Assembly: GCF_025567095.1 (NCBI RefSeq)
Contig: NZ_JAOQJH010000004.1
DNA: 64,000 nucleotides
Reading direction: 5' to 3' (one strand)
Source of the DNA: Anthropogastromicrobium aceti
GTDB taxonomy: Bacteria > Bacillota > Clostridia > Lachnospirales > Lachnospiraceae
This document shows, in pieces, positions 26,933-36,608 of this stretch (the stretch's first letter is position 1; every line of letters starts with the position of its first letter). The notes below the pieces were generated by a model. The model made no database searches and was not told where the DNA came from. It worked only from the letters and a program-made list of their open reading frames with translations. The position numbers and the translations under genes are program-made.

Positions 26933-29900
26933 ATGATAGAAAATGAGTTGAGGCAGCTGATCAGCAAGGCGAAAGCGTGTCTTACGGACTTGTGTCCTTA
27001 TACAACGCACGTTGCGCAGCTTGCATTGGAGGATATGATACAGCAGGCAGAGGCAGCAGTAGCTCAAGATGAAAATGACAAAAATGACGAAAGTGGAGTA
27101 TTACCGTTCACAACGAAACGCGAGTTTGGCAATTGGCATTGGAACAAAGAGGATGCTTGCCGGTTTGCAAAGAAGCGTTATACGATGGCATCCGTCTGGT
27201 TTGAGCCGGGAAAGGTTTACAGTACATATGGATTAGAGGATGCGCTGGCATGGTTTCAAACGCAGGATTTGCGAAAGTCGCTTGTTGCTTCTGAGATTGA
27301 TGAAAACAGTTATGTGAATCAGTCTGGAAAGTTTGAGCTGTCTATGGCAAAGACTTGCGAATATTATGAAAAAATATGCCGTGAATTTCTGTCTAATGTC
27401 ACCTATGGAGATTCAATCGGCCAGTATAGCAAATCAGCGGGAGAGGCGCTTTTACAGGCATTAAATCAACTGACAAAAATTAGAGAAGAAAACGAGAAAA
27501 ATATTGCTGATAACAGTGTCAATATGGATGATATAACCGCAAATCCAAATGATACAACCGCAATTGCGAAGGCTCTGGCAGCTTGCCTGAATGCATTGTG
27601 GGACCTTCGCACCTCACGCGTGCTTCGCAGCGAAATTGGTTTAGAATCTGGCGGAAACCTTCTTCTTAGTGCAGCTCAGATGGAGGAAATTCGCCATAAA
27701 ATCGAGTCCGATCCTCTCACGAAGGGTCAGTACGAGCAGATAAAAGCGCTTGCTGACAGCGCGTCTCTTGAACAAAGAAAATCAGCGTACAGCGCACTCT
27801 TTGCCACAAGTGATAATTATGAGCAGTTAAACCGCGAATTTGTCATTGAGACAAGCGCAGGCAATCGCCCAAGTTTTGCAGTTCCAAAGGGAACCGTGTC
27901 AGCATCGTTTGCACTTCGACTGCCTCGCGAGGACAATGAGCGCGATGGCCTTGGTAACATTCAGGTTTGGAATATTGGCTTAAAGGCTTCAGAGGGAGAG
28001 AATATCTATCTTGATATTGAGACAGCAAATAGTTTGGAAGTGAATGAACGTGAGACAGCAGTTTGCAAAGTAACACTGTGCAATAAAACATCCGATCACG
28101 AGGCCGTGTGGACATATGACAAAGAGATTTTGCTGCGAGACGACGCGATTTACACGGTAATGTTTGATGCAAAGCAGGATGGAAAGTTAAAAAAGGGTAT
28201 GCAGATTGAGCTGACATTCTTTGACAAAGAGGGAAATAAGCTTGGCACACGCGAGGAAAACTTTAATCGCAAGTCATGGCTTTATGTGAAAAAATACAAT
28301 CTGTACACTCAGTGTGATGCAATTTGTTACTGGTATACAAAAGATACGGCATATGCAGAAAAGTCAAAGATTGAGATGCTTCATTTCTTAGATGATTTCT
28401 GTCAGGGTGCGCATTACTGGCTGCGTTACAACGAGCGTCCGGAGGGAAGCGATGCTTACGGCGGAGTGCAGGGAGGAAGAATCCTATTTACAATAGCTGT
28501 AGCATATTCGATGATTCGTGACAGTGGAGTATGGAATAAGGAAGAAAAGGATCGTTTTTATGGTCTTGTTTCCTATATGCTGCGTTATCTGGCAGATCTT
28601 CGTGACCGTACACTTCTGACAAAGGAGCGGGCACAGCGTGGAAGCAGCAACTGGCAGACCGATATGCACATCGGAAGCGCAGCCATTATGATGGCAATTC
28701 CTGATTTTCCAAATCGAAAGCTTTGGATGTATAATTCCGAGGCAGTGCTTAGGGCGCAGTTAGATTATAAATTAAATGCAGATGGCTCATGGCCGGAATC
28801 ACCTCGTTACCATTTTGCTTCGCTGGAGCATTTTTCATTGTATGCAAGACTGTGGGAGCGTGAGTCTGGAGAAAATTGGTTTATCTCAAGGAATGCTAAT
28901 ATGCCGGGACTTATTGATATGTTTCGTTATCCACTGTACACACAGACACCGCCATATGCATATTTTAATGACAGCATTGCCACACCGCCGTTTGGCGATC
29001 ATAAGCTTGGAAATGGAACCGAGTTTGCGTTATATGGTTTGTACTGTGATCAGGTGGCACAGTATGATCGTGACACCGCTCAGAAAATGTACGCGACATG
29101 GTGTCGTGCAAATAAGCCAGTGAAGGGTTTTTGGGGTGAATCGGTAACATTAGAGAATCTGATGTATTCGTCTACGCTGCAGGGTGAGGCAAATACATCA
29201 GCCAGTCTTGAACTTACCTCCTGTGCAGCATTTCCAAATTCGGGAATCTATGTATTCCGTGATCATTTTGGCACGTCGCAGGAGAATTATCTGGCTGTGA
29301 TGTCAAGCCCGAAAAGGATTGGACATGGCCATAAGGATCAGGGCGCATTCATTTATTATTATCATTGTATTCCAGTTATAATGGATTCTGGAATTGAAGG
29401 TTATTTTGAGGCAAGCACACCATGGCATATCTGCTCCTATTCACATGCTGTTATGCAGTTTGAGGCACCACCACATGGACCGATTAAAAAGACATCAGGC
29501 TTTATAAATCTGAGCGCAGGTACATACAGCCTTGAGCGCGGATGGAATGACGGCCCAGATTGCAGCAAAGTAACACAGCTTTGCCTTGATGATAAAAATG
29601 ATAGCTGCGAAAGCATCTCTATGGAAATTAAAAATCAAAAGGGGTGCGGTGTGCAGCATCGCAATATCACGATTGACCATAGTGCAGAGACAGTTACAGT
29701 ACAGGATACCGTTACGGATTTTTCAGACAATGTTTTGTTTAATCTTCCGATTCTGGCAAAATCAGCAGTACAAAATGAAAATGAAATTTTGGCAGACGGA
29801 TATTATGGTGTGAAAATTAAGATTACAATTCACTCAAATACAGAGTCTGTTGTGATCGAGTCAGGACGCGCAACACCGATGGCACCGGGAGCAAATGATC

Positions 29901-29983
29901 ACACCGATCTTTTGTATCTTCGCATAAAGGCAAAGGCAGAGGATGGAGTTGCCATCACGATTGCGCCATACAAGGAGCGATAA
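26933..29983 (+). CDS. Heparinase II/III-type polysaccharide lyase, second copy
   Basis: A 1016-aa protein related in fold to the one at 20232 but diverged. A helical N-terminus (1-200) is followed by an inserted beta-domain (about 300-440), an alpha/alpha toroid (HYWLRYNERPEGSDAYGGVQ) and a heparinase-type beta-sandwich with GHGHKDQGAFIYYYH and WHICSYSHAVM. No signal peptide. It overlaps its ribosome site with the GH28 stop region (GTGAGGAGGC). Two different lyases in one locus suggest two linkage types or an endo/exo pair. Confidence 0.8.
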   Translation: MIENELRQLISKAKACLTDLCPYTTHVAQLALEDMIQQAEAAVAQDENDKNDESGVLPFTTKREFGNWHWNKEDACRFAKKRYTMASVWFEPGKVYSTYGLEDALAWFQTQDLRKSLVASEIDENSYVNQSGKFELSMAKTCEYYEKICREFLSNVTYGDSIGQYSKSAGEALLQALNQLTKIREENEKNIADNSVNMDDITANPNDTTAIAKALAACLNALWDLRTSRVLRSEIGLESGGNLLLSAAQMEEIRHKIESDPLTKGQYEQIKALADSASLEQRKSAYSALFATSDNYEQLNREFVIETSAGNRPSFAVPKGTVSASFALRLPREDNERDGLGNIQVWNIGLKASEGENIYLDIETANSLEVNERETAVCKVTLCNKTSDHEAVWTYDKEILLRDDAIYTVMFDAKQDGKLKKGMQIELTFFDKEGNKLGTREENFNRKSWLYVKKYNLYTQCDAICYWYTKDTAYAEKSKIEMLHFLDDFCQGAHYWLRYNERPEGSDAYGGVQGGRILFTIAVAYSMIRDSGVWNKEEKDRFYGLVSYMLRYLADLRDRTLLTKERAQRGSSNWQTDMHIGSAAIMMAIPDFPNRKLWMYNSEAVLRAQLDYKLNADGSWPESPRYHFASLEHFSLYARLWERESGENWFISRNANMPGLIDMFRYPLYTQTPPYAYFNDSIATPPFGDHKLGNGTEFALYGLYCDQVAQYDRDTAQKMYATWCRANKPVKGFWGESVTLENLMYSSTLQGEANTSASLELTSCAAFPNSGIYVFRDHFGTSQENYLAVMSSPKRIGHGHKDQGAFIYYYHCIPVIMDSGIEGYFEASTPWHICSYSHAVMQFEAPPHGPIKKTSGFINLSAGTYSLERGWNDGPDCSKVTQLCLDDKNDSCESISMEIKNQKGCGVQHRNITIDHSAETVTVQDTVTDFSDNVLFNLPILAKSAVQNENEILADGYYGVKIKITIHSNTESVVIESGRATPMAPGANDHTDLLYLRIKAKAEDGVAITIAPYKER

Positions 29984-30030
29984 AAGAAAAAACAAGATAG
30001 ATAAAATCAGAAAGCGAGGAAATTTGAAAA

Positions 30031-31248
30031 GTGGAACACACAAAGAAATTTGACACATTTACAAAATTTGCTGAGGCTGATGCCGTACAGCTAGAATCAC
30101 CAGAAAAGGAATGGCTGGATCAGGTTTATGAAAAGATCGAAACAAAAATGCAGTGGGTCAGCGAAAAGTCAAAGGATAAGATTCCATATTTGACCATAAA
30201 TGGAACACACGATGATCGTGGTGATTTGTCAAAGGAATGGCGAATTGATGATGGTCTAAACTGGTGGACCAATGGTTTCTGGGGCGGCATTTTGTGGATG
30301 CTGTATCAGGCATCAGGCAAGGAGCGTTACGCTGAAATTGCACGAATCTCTGAGGAAAAGATGGATGCCTGCTTTGATGGTTATTACGGCTTACATCATG
30401 ATGTTGGTTTTATGTGGAGACCGACTGCGGCAGCAGATTATGATCTGACACACAACAAAGAGTCCAGAAAGCGTGCACTTCATGCAGCCAATCTTTTAGC
30501 GGGACGTTTTAATCCAGTTGGACAGTATATTCGCGCTTGGAATGACATTTCAGGATCCAATGACGATACAAGAGGCTGGGCAATTATTGACTGTATGCTG
30601 AATCTGTCTCTTCTTTATTGGGCATCCGAGGAGACTGGAGATCCTCGTTTTCGTCATATTGCAATGCTTCATGCCGATACTGCACAGAAATATTTTGTAC
30701 GTCCGGATGGATCTGTAAATCACATCATAGAGTTTAATCCAGAGACTGGTGAATTTGTTCGTGCTTACGGCGGTCAGGGCTACACAGAGGGCTCCTCATG
30801 GACACGCGGTCAGGGATGGGGTGTATACGGCTTTATGATCAGCTACATTCATACTGGAAAACAGGAATATTTTGACACAGCAAAACGCATTGCGCATTAT
30901 ATCATGGCAAATATTCCGGACAGTGGCATTATTCCAGTTGATTTCAGACAGCCGAAGGAGCCGGCATGGGAGGATTCCTGCGCAGCATGCGTTATTGCAA
31001 ATGGATTAATTGAGATTGCAAAGCATGTGCCAGAATTAGAAAAAGATATGTATATAAGAGCTGCTGTTAAAATCTTAAAAGCGATTGATAAGACAAGAGC
31101 AAACTGGGGAACAGATTGTGATTCCATCGTATTAAATTGTACGGGTGCGTACCATAGTCCAGATCATCATTTCACGATGGTGTATGCAGATTTTTATTTC
31201 ATCGAGGCTGTATTAAAGCTTAGAGGAAATGATTACTTCATGTGGTAA
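30031..31248 (+). CDS. Unsaturated glucuronyl hydrolase, GH88
   Basis: A 405-aa alpha6/alpha6-barrel enzyme that removes the 4,5-unsaturated uronic acid left by polysaccharide lyases, by hydration of the vinyl ether. The family pattern is clear: WWTNGFWGGILWMLY, HHDVGFMW with Asp124, RGWAIIDCMLNLSLLYWAS with Asp187 (the two catalytic Asp positions of GH88), SSWTRGQGWGVYGF and WEDSCAACVIANGL. It starts at GTG with GCGAGGA ten bases upstream. Its presence confirms that the two heparinase-type proteins are working lyases on a uronic acid polymer. Confidence 0.92.
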   Translation: MEHTKKFDTFTKFAEADAVQLESPEKEWLDQVYEKIETKMQWVSEKSKDKIPYLTINGTHDDRGDLSKEWRIDDGLNWWTNGFWGGILWMLYQASGKERYAEIARISEEKMDACFDGYYGLHHDVGFMWRPTAAADYDLTHNKESRKRALHAANLLAGRFNPVGQYIRAWNDISGSNDDTRGWAIIDCMLNLSLLYWASEETGDPRFRHIAMLHADTAQKYFVRPDGSVNHIIEFNPETGEFVRAYGGQGYTEGSSWTRGQGWGVYGFMISYIHTGKQEYFDTAKRIAHYIMANIPDSGIIPVDFRQPKEPAWEDSCAACVIANGLIEIAKHVPELEKDMYIRAAVKILKAIDKTRANWGTDCDSIVLNCTGAYHSPDHHFTMVYADFYFIEAVLKLRGNDYFMW

Positions 31249-31272
31249 TAAAATAGATATGTAATATATTAC

Positions 31273-31331
31273 AAAAGATCTCTGAGTTCCCCAAAATCAA
31301 GATTGAGATAGGAATCCAGAGATCTTTTTTT
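31273..31331. terminator. Terminator at the end of the enzyme operon
   Basis: AAAAGATCTCTG (31273-31284) pairs with CAGAGATCTTTT (31317-31328), then more T. The A-rich and T-rich flanks suit both the plus-strand operon and the minus-strand yesL. Confidence 0.9.
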
Positions 31332-31378
31332 GTTTGATGACATTTTTTCTAGTGGTGTTTTAAGTTAATTGTCATTTC

Positions 31379-32038
31379 TCATTTTGTATCATTCATTACA
31401 GCTACGCTGCCCGGCGTAAACTCATGGTCAGGAAGATATTGGCGGAAAATTCTGTTAAAAATATAAGACTGTAAAAATGCAATTAACGGAAATCCGAATA
31501 TAACAAGTGGATAAAACTTTAATACCATCAAAGCGCTGCCGCCAAATAAAAGAATAACAAGGCAGATGCTCCAGTGAATATTTTTGAGTGATATAAAAAG
31601 GCTGCAGCGAAGCAGTTCCATGATTCGCATATCGAACTGTGACAATAGCGGAAAGAAATAAATAGAGATCAGCGCAAAGATCACAAACAGGCTTAAAAAC
31701 AGGTGTGAAGCAATGCGAAGCAGATCATTTGGACTGCCAGAAAGGTTCCACCAGTTAAAACAGATCATGCCAAAGAAGACAAGCACGATCAGCCATACAC
31801 CAGTCGCCTGTAAGAAGTTTTCTTTAAATGAGTGAAAGAAATCTCTTGCAATATAACCTTCATCATCTCGAGCCATGCGCATAGCAGTGTAGTAGACTGC
31901 AGTTGTGGAAGCTCCTATTGTTACGATTGGTAAGCTGCAGAGAAGCCATAAGAAATTGAGCCATGCCAGATACATGATTTTCGTCAGAAAATTTGCAATC
32001 TTATTATCTGGATTAAAAATGTTAAACAGGTTTTTCAT
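31379..32038 (-). CDS. YesL family membrane protein (DUF624)
   Basis: A 219-aa integral membrane protein with about five hydrophobic helices. The YesL signature is at the N-terminus (NLFWLLCSLPIVTIGAS-like: LNFLWLLCSLPIVTIGASTT). These proteins accompany LplABC-type sugar transporters and rhamnogalacturonan or xylan loci; their role is unknown, possibly an accessory of the ABC importer or of the sensor. AAAGGAATT ribosome site. Monocistronic and opposite to its neighbours. Confidence 0.9.
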   Translation of the reverse strand: MKNLFNIFNPDNKIANFLTKIMYLAWLNFLWLLCSLPIVTIGASTTAVYYTAMRMARDDEGYIARDFFHSFKENFLQATGVWLIVLVFFGMICFNWWNLSGSPNDLLRIASHLFLSLFVIFALISIYFFPLLSQFDMRIMELLRCSLFISLKNIHWSICLVILLFGGSALMVLKFYPLVIFGFPLIAFLQSYIFNRIFRQYLPDHEFTPGSVAVMNDTK

Positions 32039-32293
32039 AGTAAATAATTCCTTTCTATTTGGTATTTGGACTTTGCTTTATTTCTAGTTTTGTTTGGGAT
32101 TGCCTTCGTTTCTTGTTTTTGGTTCGCATTCCCATTTATAGTTCACTTACTTTGTTTTCTAGTATAAAGAAAGTAGAGAGAAAAACAAGACAAAAAGTTG
32201 ATGAAAGTATGAATCTGTAAAAAACAAACTGTAAAACTTTCAATATCTGTGATAAAACAAATAAAAACTATAGAAACAGAAAGGCGGCAGACT

Positions 32294-33151
32294 ATGAAAC
32301 TCGCATTGATTCAAACAAAGCAAAATGAACTTTACAATTTTCCAGGAACACGGACTTTTGATACAGAAGAGGTATTGCGGCTGCGACATGAATACATGGA
32401 AGAAGTATTTCGCATGACAGAAGAAGCAGCAAAAGAGGGTGCTGATCTGATTGTGACAACAGAAGTAGTAAATTACAGCGGTCATTTCTCAAAAATAAAA
32501 GTGCCATATGCTGATTTGTATCAGGAGATGGGTCAGGCGCAGGAAGAGACATCAACTGAGAAAAATAATAAATTCGATTATGACGTGACAACAAATGAGG
32601 AGACTCGATTTGCAGCAATTGCATCCCGGTATGGTGTAATGATTCTTGCCGGACTGGCGCGAAAGGAAAACGGAAAACTCTATAATAGTACTGTTTTCTG
32701 GGGCAGAGATGGACGCATAAAAGACGTGTATCATAAGATTCATCTGGCAGGAGATGAATCTGAAATTTTTACACCGGGGCAGACGCTTCACACCATTGAT
32801 ACAGAATTTGGTCATGTTGGAAATGCTGTCTGCTGGGATATGCAGTTTCCTGAGACGGCAAGAAATCTTGCAAAGATGGGCACTGATCTAATTGTGTGTC
32901 CGACATGGGGATGGGAGTGGATTTATGGTCCGGCAAGAGCCTATGAAAATGGTATTTTTGTAGCGGCAGCAATGGCAGTTCCGTATTGGATGCCAATTGA
33001 AGATCTCAGACGCCCAAGTATGGTGATTTCCCCGGATGGAAAGATTTTGGTAGAAGGTCCGACTGACAAGGCAGCAATTGTGTATTGTGAGATTGATGAT
33101 ATTCACTGCAAACAAAGCAGGGAGTTTCGCCTTAATACACCACTAAATTGA
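32294..33151 (+). CDS. Carbon-nitrogen hydrolase (nitrilase superfamily)
   Basis: A 285-aa CN-hydrolase with the full Glu-Lys-Cys triad: Glu in VTTEVVNYSG, Lys in VYHKIHLAGDE, Cys in NAVCWDMQFPE. It would hydrolyse an amide or nitrile; the substrate is unknown. The start at 32294 is chosen because AGGCGG precedes it; a frame from 32249 has none. Placement at the end of the polysaccharide locus raises the possibility of an amide-bearing sugar or a plant glycoside aglycone, which is inference. Confidence 0.88.
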   Translation: MKLALIQTKQNELYNFPGTRTFDTEEVLRLRHEYMEEVFRMTEEAAKEGADLIVTTEVVNYSGHFSKIKVPYADLYQEMGQAQEETSTEKNNKFDYDVTTNEETRFAAIASRYGVMILAGLARKENGKLYNSTVFWGRDGRIKDVYHKIHLAGDESEIFTPGQTLHTIDTEFGHVGNAVCWDMQFPETARNLAKMGTDLIVCPTWGWEWIYGPARAYENGIFVAAAMAVPYWMPIEDLRRPSMVISPDGKILVEGPTDKAAIVYCEIDDIHCKQSREFRLNTPLN

Positions 33152-33160
33152 TAAAAATAA

Positions 33161-33177
33161 GGCGGCCATTGGCCGCC
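33161..33177. terminator. Bidirectional terminator
   Basis: GGCGGC and GCCGCC around a short loop, with AAAAATAA before and TATTTTA after, between two genes ending at 33151 (plus) and 33182 (minus). Confidence 0.85.
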
Positions 33178-33181
33178 TATT

Positions 33182-34675
33182 TTACTTCGCCCACGGAAAA
33201 ATAATCGAGAGGCTGTCATCAGAGGAACTGCTTGCAGGGGGAGTAGTGTCTGAGTTTTCCAAAGCAGCAGATTCTGATGTAATATCTGGTATGGATTCAG
33301 AAGACTGAGTGCTTTGAGAGTCCTGTGGCTGTGTCTGAGCCAAAGTTTCAGTCTCATCCTGCTGTACTTGTGTTTCAGCTGACGTATTTGTCTCTGGCTG
33401 AATCTCAGCAGCCTCTTGTGTCTGCCCAAGCGCTGGATCAAAATAGTTGTAAACCTGACCTGGTACCATGCCGCCTCTTGCAGCCGCCATTTCACTGACT
33501 GTAACGAGCTCATAGCCGGCAGCAATCAGTTCTGGGATGATAATTTGGGATGCCTGCGCAGAGGATGCTTCCATATCGTGCATAAGCACAATGGCGCCGT
33601 CTTTTACCTTGCTTCTTATCGTATCGCATGTGGTTGCCACATCATGATGCTGCCAGTCAATTGTGTCCACGCACCACATGATAAGCGGATAACCGTCATC
33701 AACAGCTGCTACATTGGCACATGAAACATCATCAGTTGCGCCTGTCGGCGGTCTCATTATGCATGGGCGGTTTCCTGTAATCATCTGCACATAGGAGCTT
33801 GTACTGCTGATTTCCTGATCTGTTACCTGTGCATCCATATTTGTAATTTTATAATGATTGTAGGTATGATTTCCAATTTCAGAACCTGAATTTTCAATAT
33901 TTTGGATAATATCCGCGCAGCGTTCTACATTCCGGCCAAGAACAAAGAATGTAGCATAGGCACCATTTGCTGTAAGTGTATCAAGAATGATCTGTGTATT
34001 TTGCGTGGAAGGACCATCATCATACGTAAGCGCAACCATTGGCTTTGTGGCGTCAACAGTGTGCCTAAGCTTTCCCTGTGAGGTAAAATCGTAGACGAGA
34101 TCACCGATACGGTGGCAGCCTACATATACATGTCCATTTTCATCTGTCATACCAGTAGCGCCGTCAGGAAAAGTAAAATTCCCTGTCACAGCTTTTCCAT
34201 CTTCACCGAAATAGTAATAATAGCCATCATCGCATTTTACAGTAGAGCAAAAATATTGGCGGCCATCATCAGTAAAACAATATGTATCACCATTTTCATC
34301 TGTGTAGCGGCCTGTCTGCATTATGCCGTCATCAGAAAAAAGATAGCGTGAATCATCAATCATTTGATATCCAGTCAAAAGATAGCCATTCTGGCAGTAG
34401 CCCATAGTGCCGTCAGCATTTGTAATCCAGCCCTCAGCAGGCTTGTTGTCATCATCAGTTCGGTAAAGTGCTTCTCTGTCAAAAGTCTCAGATTCTGTTT
34501 CATAAAAGCTCTCGGATTCATTGGCAGCCAAGTTCGCTTCATAGTCATCTGTAGATGTGACGATAGTTTGATTAGAAGGTGCGTTTGAAGTACATGCGTT
34601 TAAAAAGAACGTGCCAGACAGTCCAAGAGCAAGTGCCAGCTTTTTTAACTGGTCTCTTTTTGTAATATTATGCAT
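33182..34675 (-). CDS. Polysaccharide deacetylase lipoprotein with cell-wall-binding-type repeats
   Basis: A 497-aa exported protein. The signal peptide ends in a lipobox (GTFFLNAC), so it is a lipoprotein. Residues about 80-205 contain degenerate choline/glucan-binding-type repeats (GWITNADGTMGYCQNGYLLTGYQ, YYYYFGEDGKAVTGNF, given separately here). A NodB deacetylase domain (about 213-395) follows: VALTYDDGPS with the metal Asp, HTYNH for the HxxxH pair, MRPPTG and WCVDTIDWQ. The last 85 residues are Gln/Glu/Ser-rich and disordered. It probably deacetylates peptidoglycan or another wall glycan, protecting against lysozyme. GGGGGA ribosome site. Confidence 0.92.
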   Translation of the reverse strand: MHNITKRDQLKKLALALGLSGTFFLNACTSNAPSNQTIVTSTDDYEANLAANESESFYETESETFDREALYRTDDDNKPAEGWITNADGTMGYCQNGYLLTGYQMIDDSRYLFSDDGIMQTGRYTDENGDTYCFTDDGRQYFCSTVKCDDGYYYYFGEDGKAVTGNFTFPDGATGMTDENGHVYVGCHRIGDLVYDFTSQGKLRHTVDATKPMVALTYDDGPSTQNTQIILDTLTANGAYATFFVLGRNVERCADIIQNIENSGSEIGNHTYNHYKITNMDAQVTDQEISSTSSYVQMITGNRPCIMRPPTGATDDVSCANVAAVDDGYPLIMWCVDTIDWQHHDVATTCDTIRSKVKDGAIVLMHDMEASSAQASQIIIPELIAAGYELVTVSEMAAARGGMVPGQVYNYFDPALGQTQEAAEIQPETNTSAETQVQQDETETLAQTQPQDSQSTQSSESIPDITSESAALENSDTTPPASSSSDDSLSIIFPWAK

Positions 34676-34801
34676 TGGATGAAATCCCCCATCAATCGAA
34701 ATTTAGATTTCCACTAGTATAGCACGCAGTTAAAAAAAAGGGAACATGAGAAAAATCACTTTCAGCAAAAAATGTTATTTTCAATCAAAAAAAATCATAG
34801 T

Positions 34802-34908
34802 GTGATACTCCCACGCGCGTTCTTGCGAACTGGCAGGGCTTCTTGAGACATGGTAGAACGCCTCAAAGGGCCATCACAAGCCCTCTACACCCTGTTACGA
34901 GCTTACCT
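34802..34908 (-). ncRNA. Candidate omega-RNA / right end of the IS605-like element
   Basis: This 107-bp stretch follows the tnpB stop codon and reaches the presumed right end. In the minus-strand sense it is GC-rich and self-complementary (for example GAGGGCTTGTGATGGCCCTT, and GTTC/GAAC around GCAA near the end) and finishes GCGTGGGAGTATCAC. Such 3' regions of tnpB give rise to the guide RNA of TnpB nucleases, with the guide taken from the flank, here the bases left of 34802. Function is inferred from position and structure only. Confidence 0.55.
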
Positions 34909-36570
34909 TTAAGCCGTCTCTTTTGCGGCTGTTTGTTTTGATTCTTCAATATATTTGGTCTTGTCTTTCGCACTGCTTACTTTGAACAGTGCGAAATATA
35001 CAAGCTTCTGTTCCTGTCTGCGATGATGCAGCCATCGGTTCATACCACATTTTCTTTGTGGTCTGGCGTGTTTTTTCTTGTGTTTCGCATGGCAGAGTAC
35101 TTCTCTGGTAACTCGAATAACTGTTTTGTTCGTGTAGGAGAAGTCGGTAACTCCATCAAATGCATTTGGATACACCTTGCGAATGATATTTCCTGCGCCG
35201 TTGACATCCGCATTCAGAATCGTACCTTCCTTTGATTCGTACTGTCCACGGGAGATTCGTTTTCCTGAAAAATGATATTCCAGACGATCCCCTTCTTTGT
35301 AGACAGGAATCGGATCTTTGTCGATCAGACTTGCCTTGGACGTATACGATTCCTCTGTTTCAATGACCGGGATACCCGCCTTTGCTGCAACACAGGTCAG
35401 TATCCAGAAAAATCTTGTGTATGGAATACTGACAAAGTGCTGATTGTTACAGGAGCCAAGATTGATTTCCTGCTTTTGGTCTTTGTTGTGTCCGCAGACG
35501 ATGACCTCTACTTTGTTTTTCAGGCAGAAATCCACGATATAGTGAGCTGCCTTATAGAAAAAGTCGTCGATCCGGCAGGCTCTTTTCTTTGAGATACGGT
35601 TCAGTCTGGCAGAGTTTTTCACGGATTTCGTGGAATCCATCCCTTTTGTCAGTTCTGACATCAAAGCTGCACGTCTGCGGTTAAAGTTCTGATTGATGGA
35701 TTTTAACCAGTGTCCGTCAATGATAAACGGAGCTGCTGGAAAATTTGTCAGAGCGGTCAGAAAGTTGTCAAGCCCTGGATCAAGTCCGAGAATCCTTGTG
35801 GGATTTGTCGGTGCTTCCGGCATTTTGACGGCATCCTGAAATGTCACATATACCATATACCCACCGTAGCAGGGCTTGACTTCCGTTCTGACATAAGAAC
35901 CTTCCGGCTTTCCAACACAGAGCGGCACCAGGCAGCGTGGAAATGTGATGTGCATTTTTCCTTTGATATCAGACCGCTTTGCAACCTGATTGGTAAAGGT
36001 AACGGTCGTGTAAGGTGTCCTGATATATCCCGGCTGCTTTGGCTGTGCCTTAAATTTTCCGGGATTTTGACGATACGATGCCAACAGTTCAAAGTGTGAT
36101 TTCCAGTCTTTGAGGACTTTTCGAAGCACCTGCTGGTTTGCCTGCGACGGCATCGCATAGTAGTCAGGATTCTTTGTATTCTTCATCACCGCATCCAATG
36201 TCTCATATGTGAGCATCCAGTGATCGGACGTTGGCATGATCGGATGGTTTTTCTGTTTGTTGTCGATGCGCTTCTGGATCTTTGTGCGGGCCGGGTCGCT
36301 TGCAGGCAGACTCTGCAGCTGCTTCGTGAGTCGGTCAACATCTTTCTGAAGCTTTTCATTTGCCATCTCAATGCCGATACGTACAGTCTTTATGACCTCA
36401 TTTTCATTGGAAGTGCGGTCAACCGGAGCTTTTTTCAATCCGGTACGCAGGTTATGAAGAATAAAGTTTGCTGAATTTCGCAGGTTTTTTGCAAGGTGAG
36501 TCTGGCACTCGAAATAAGATGCCAGCTTTGGCATCCTGTTCTGATCCACAAAGATTGATATGGTATGCAT
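34909..36570 (-). CDS. tnpB: TnpB-family RNA-guided nuclease, zinc-finger-less variant
   Basis: A 553-aa IS605 OrfB-type protein. RuvC-like catalytic positions are visible: Asp264 in LGLDPGLDNF, Glu407 in ETEESYTSKAS, Asp455 in LNADVNGAGNI. Between the second and third motif, where most TnpB proteins carry two CxxC pairs, there is no cysteine at all (residues 410-453 read KDPIPVYKEGDR, FSGKRISRGQY). The C-terminal tail after residue 465 is long and basic (HAKHKKKHARPQRK). AAAAGGAGGG ribosome site. Probably maintains the element by cutting empty donor sites; the missing zinc knuckle marks a separate subgroup. Confidence 0.88.
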   Translation of the reverse strand: MHTISIFVDQNRMPKLASYFECQTHLAKNLRNSANFILHNLRTGLKKAPVDRTSNENEVIKTVRIGIEMANEKLQKDVDRLTKQLQSLPASDPARTKIQKRIDNKQKNHPIMPTSDHWMLTYETLDAVMKNTKNPDYYAMPSQANQQVLRKVLKDWKSHFELLASYRQNPGKFKAQPKQPGYIRTPYTTVTFTNQVAKRSDIKGKMHITFPRCLVPLCVGKPEGSYVRTEVKPCYGGYMVYVTFQDAVKMPEAPTNPTRILGLDPGLDNFLTALTNFPAAPFIIDGHWLKSINQNFNRRRAALMSELTKGMDSTKSVKNSARLNRISKKRACRIDDFFYKAAHYIVDFCLKNKVEVIVCGHNKDQKQEINLGSCNNQHFVSIPYTRFFWILTCVAAKAGIPVIETEESYTSKASLIDKDPIPVYKEGDRLEYHFSGKRISRGQYESKEGTILNADVNGAGNIIRKVYPNAFDGVTDFSYTNKTVIRVTREVLCHAKHKKKHARPQRKCGMNRWLHHRRQEQKLVYFALFKVSSAKDKTKYIEESKQTAAKETA

Positions 36571-36608
36571 AAAAGACCCTCCTTTTCAAAAAAAACGTGG
36601 GAATGTAG

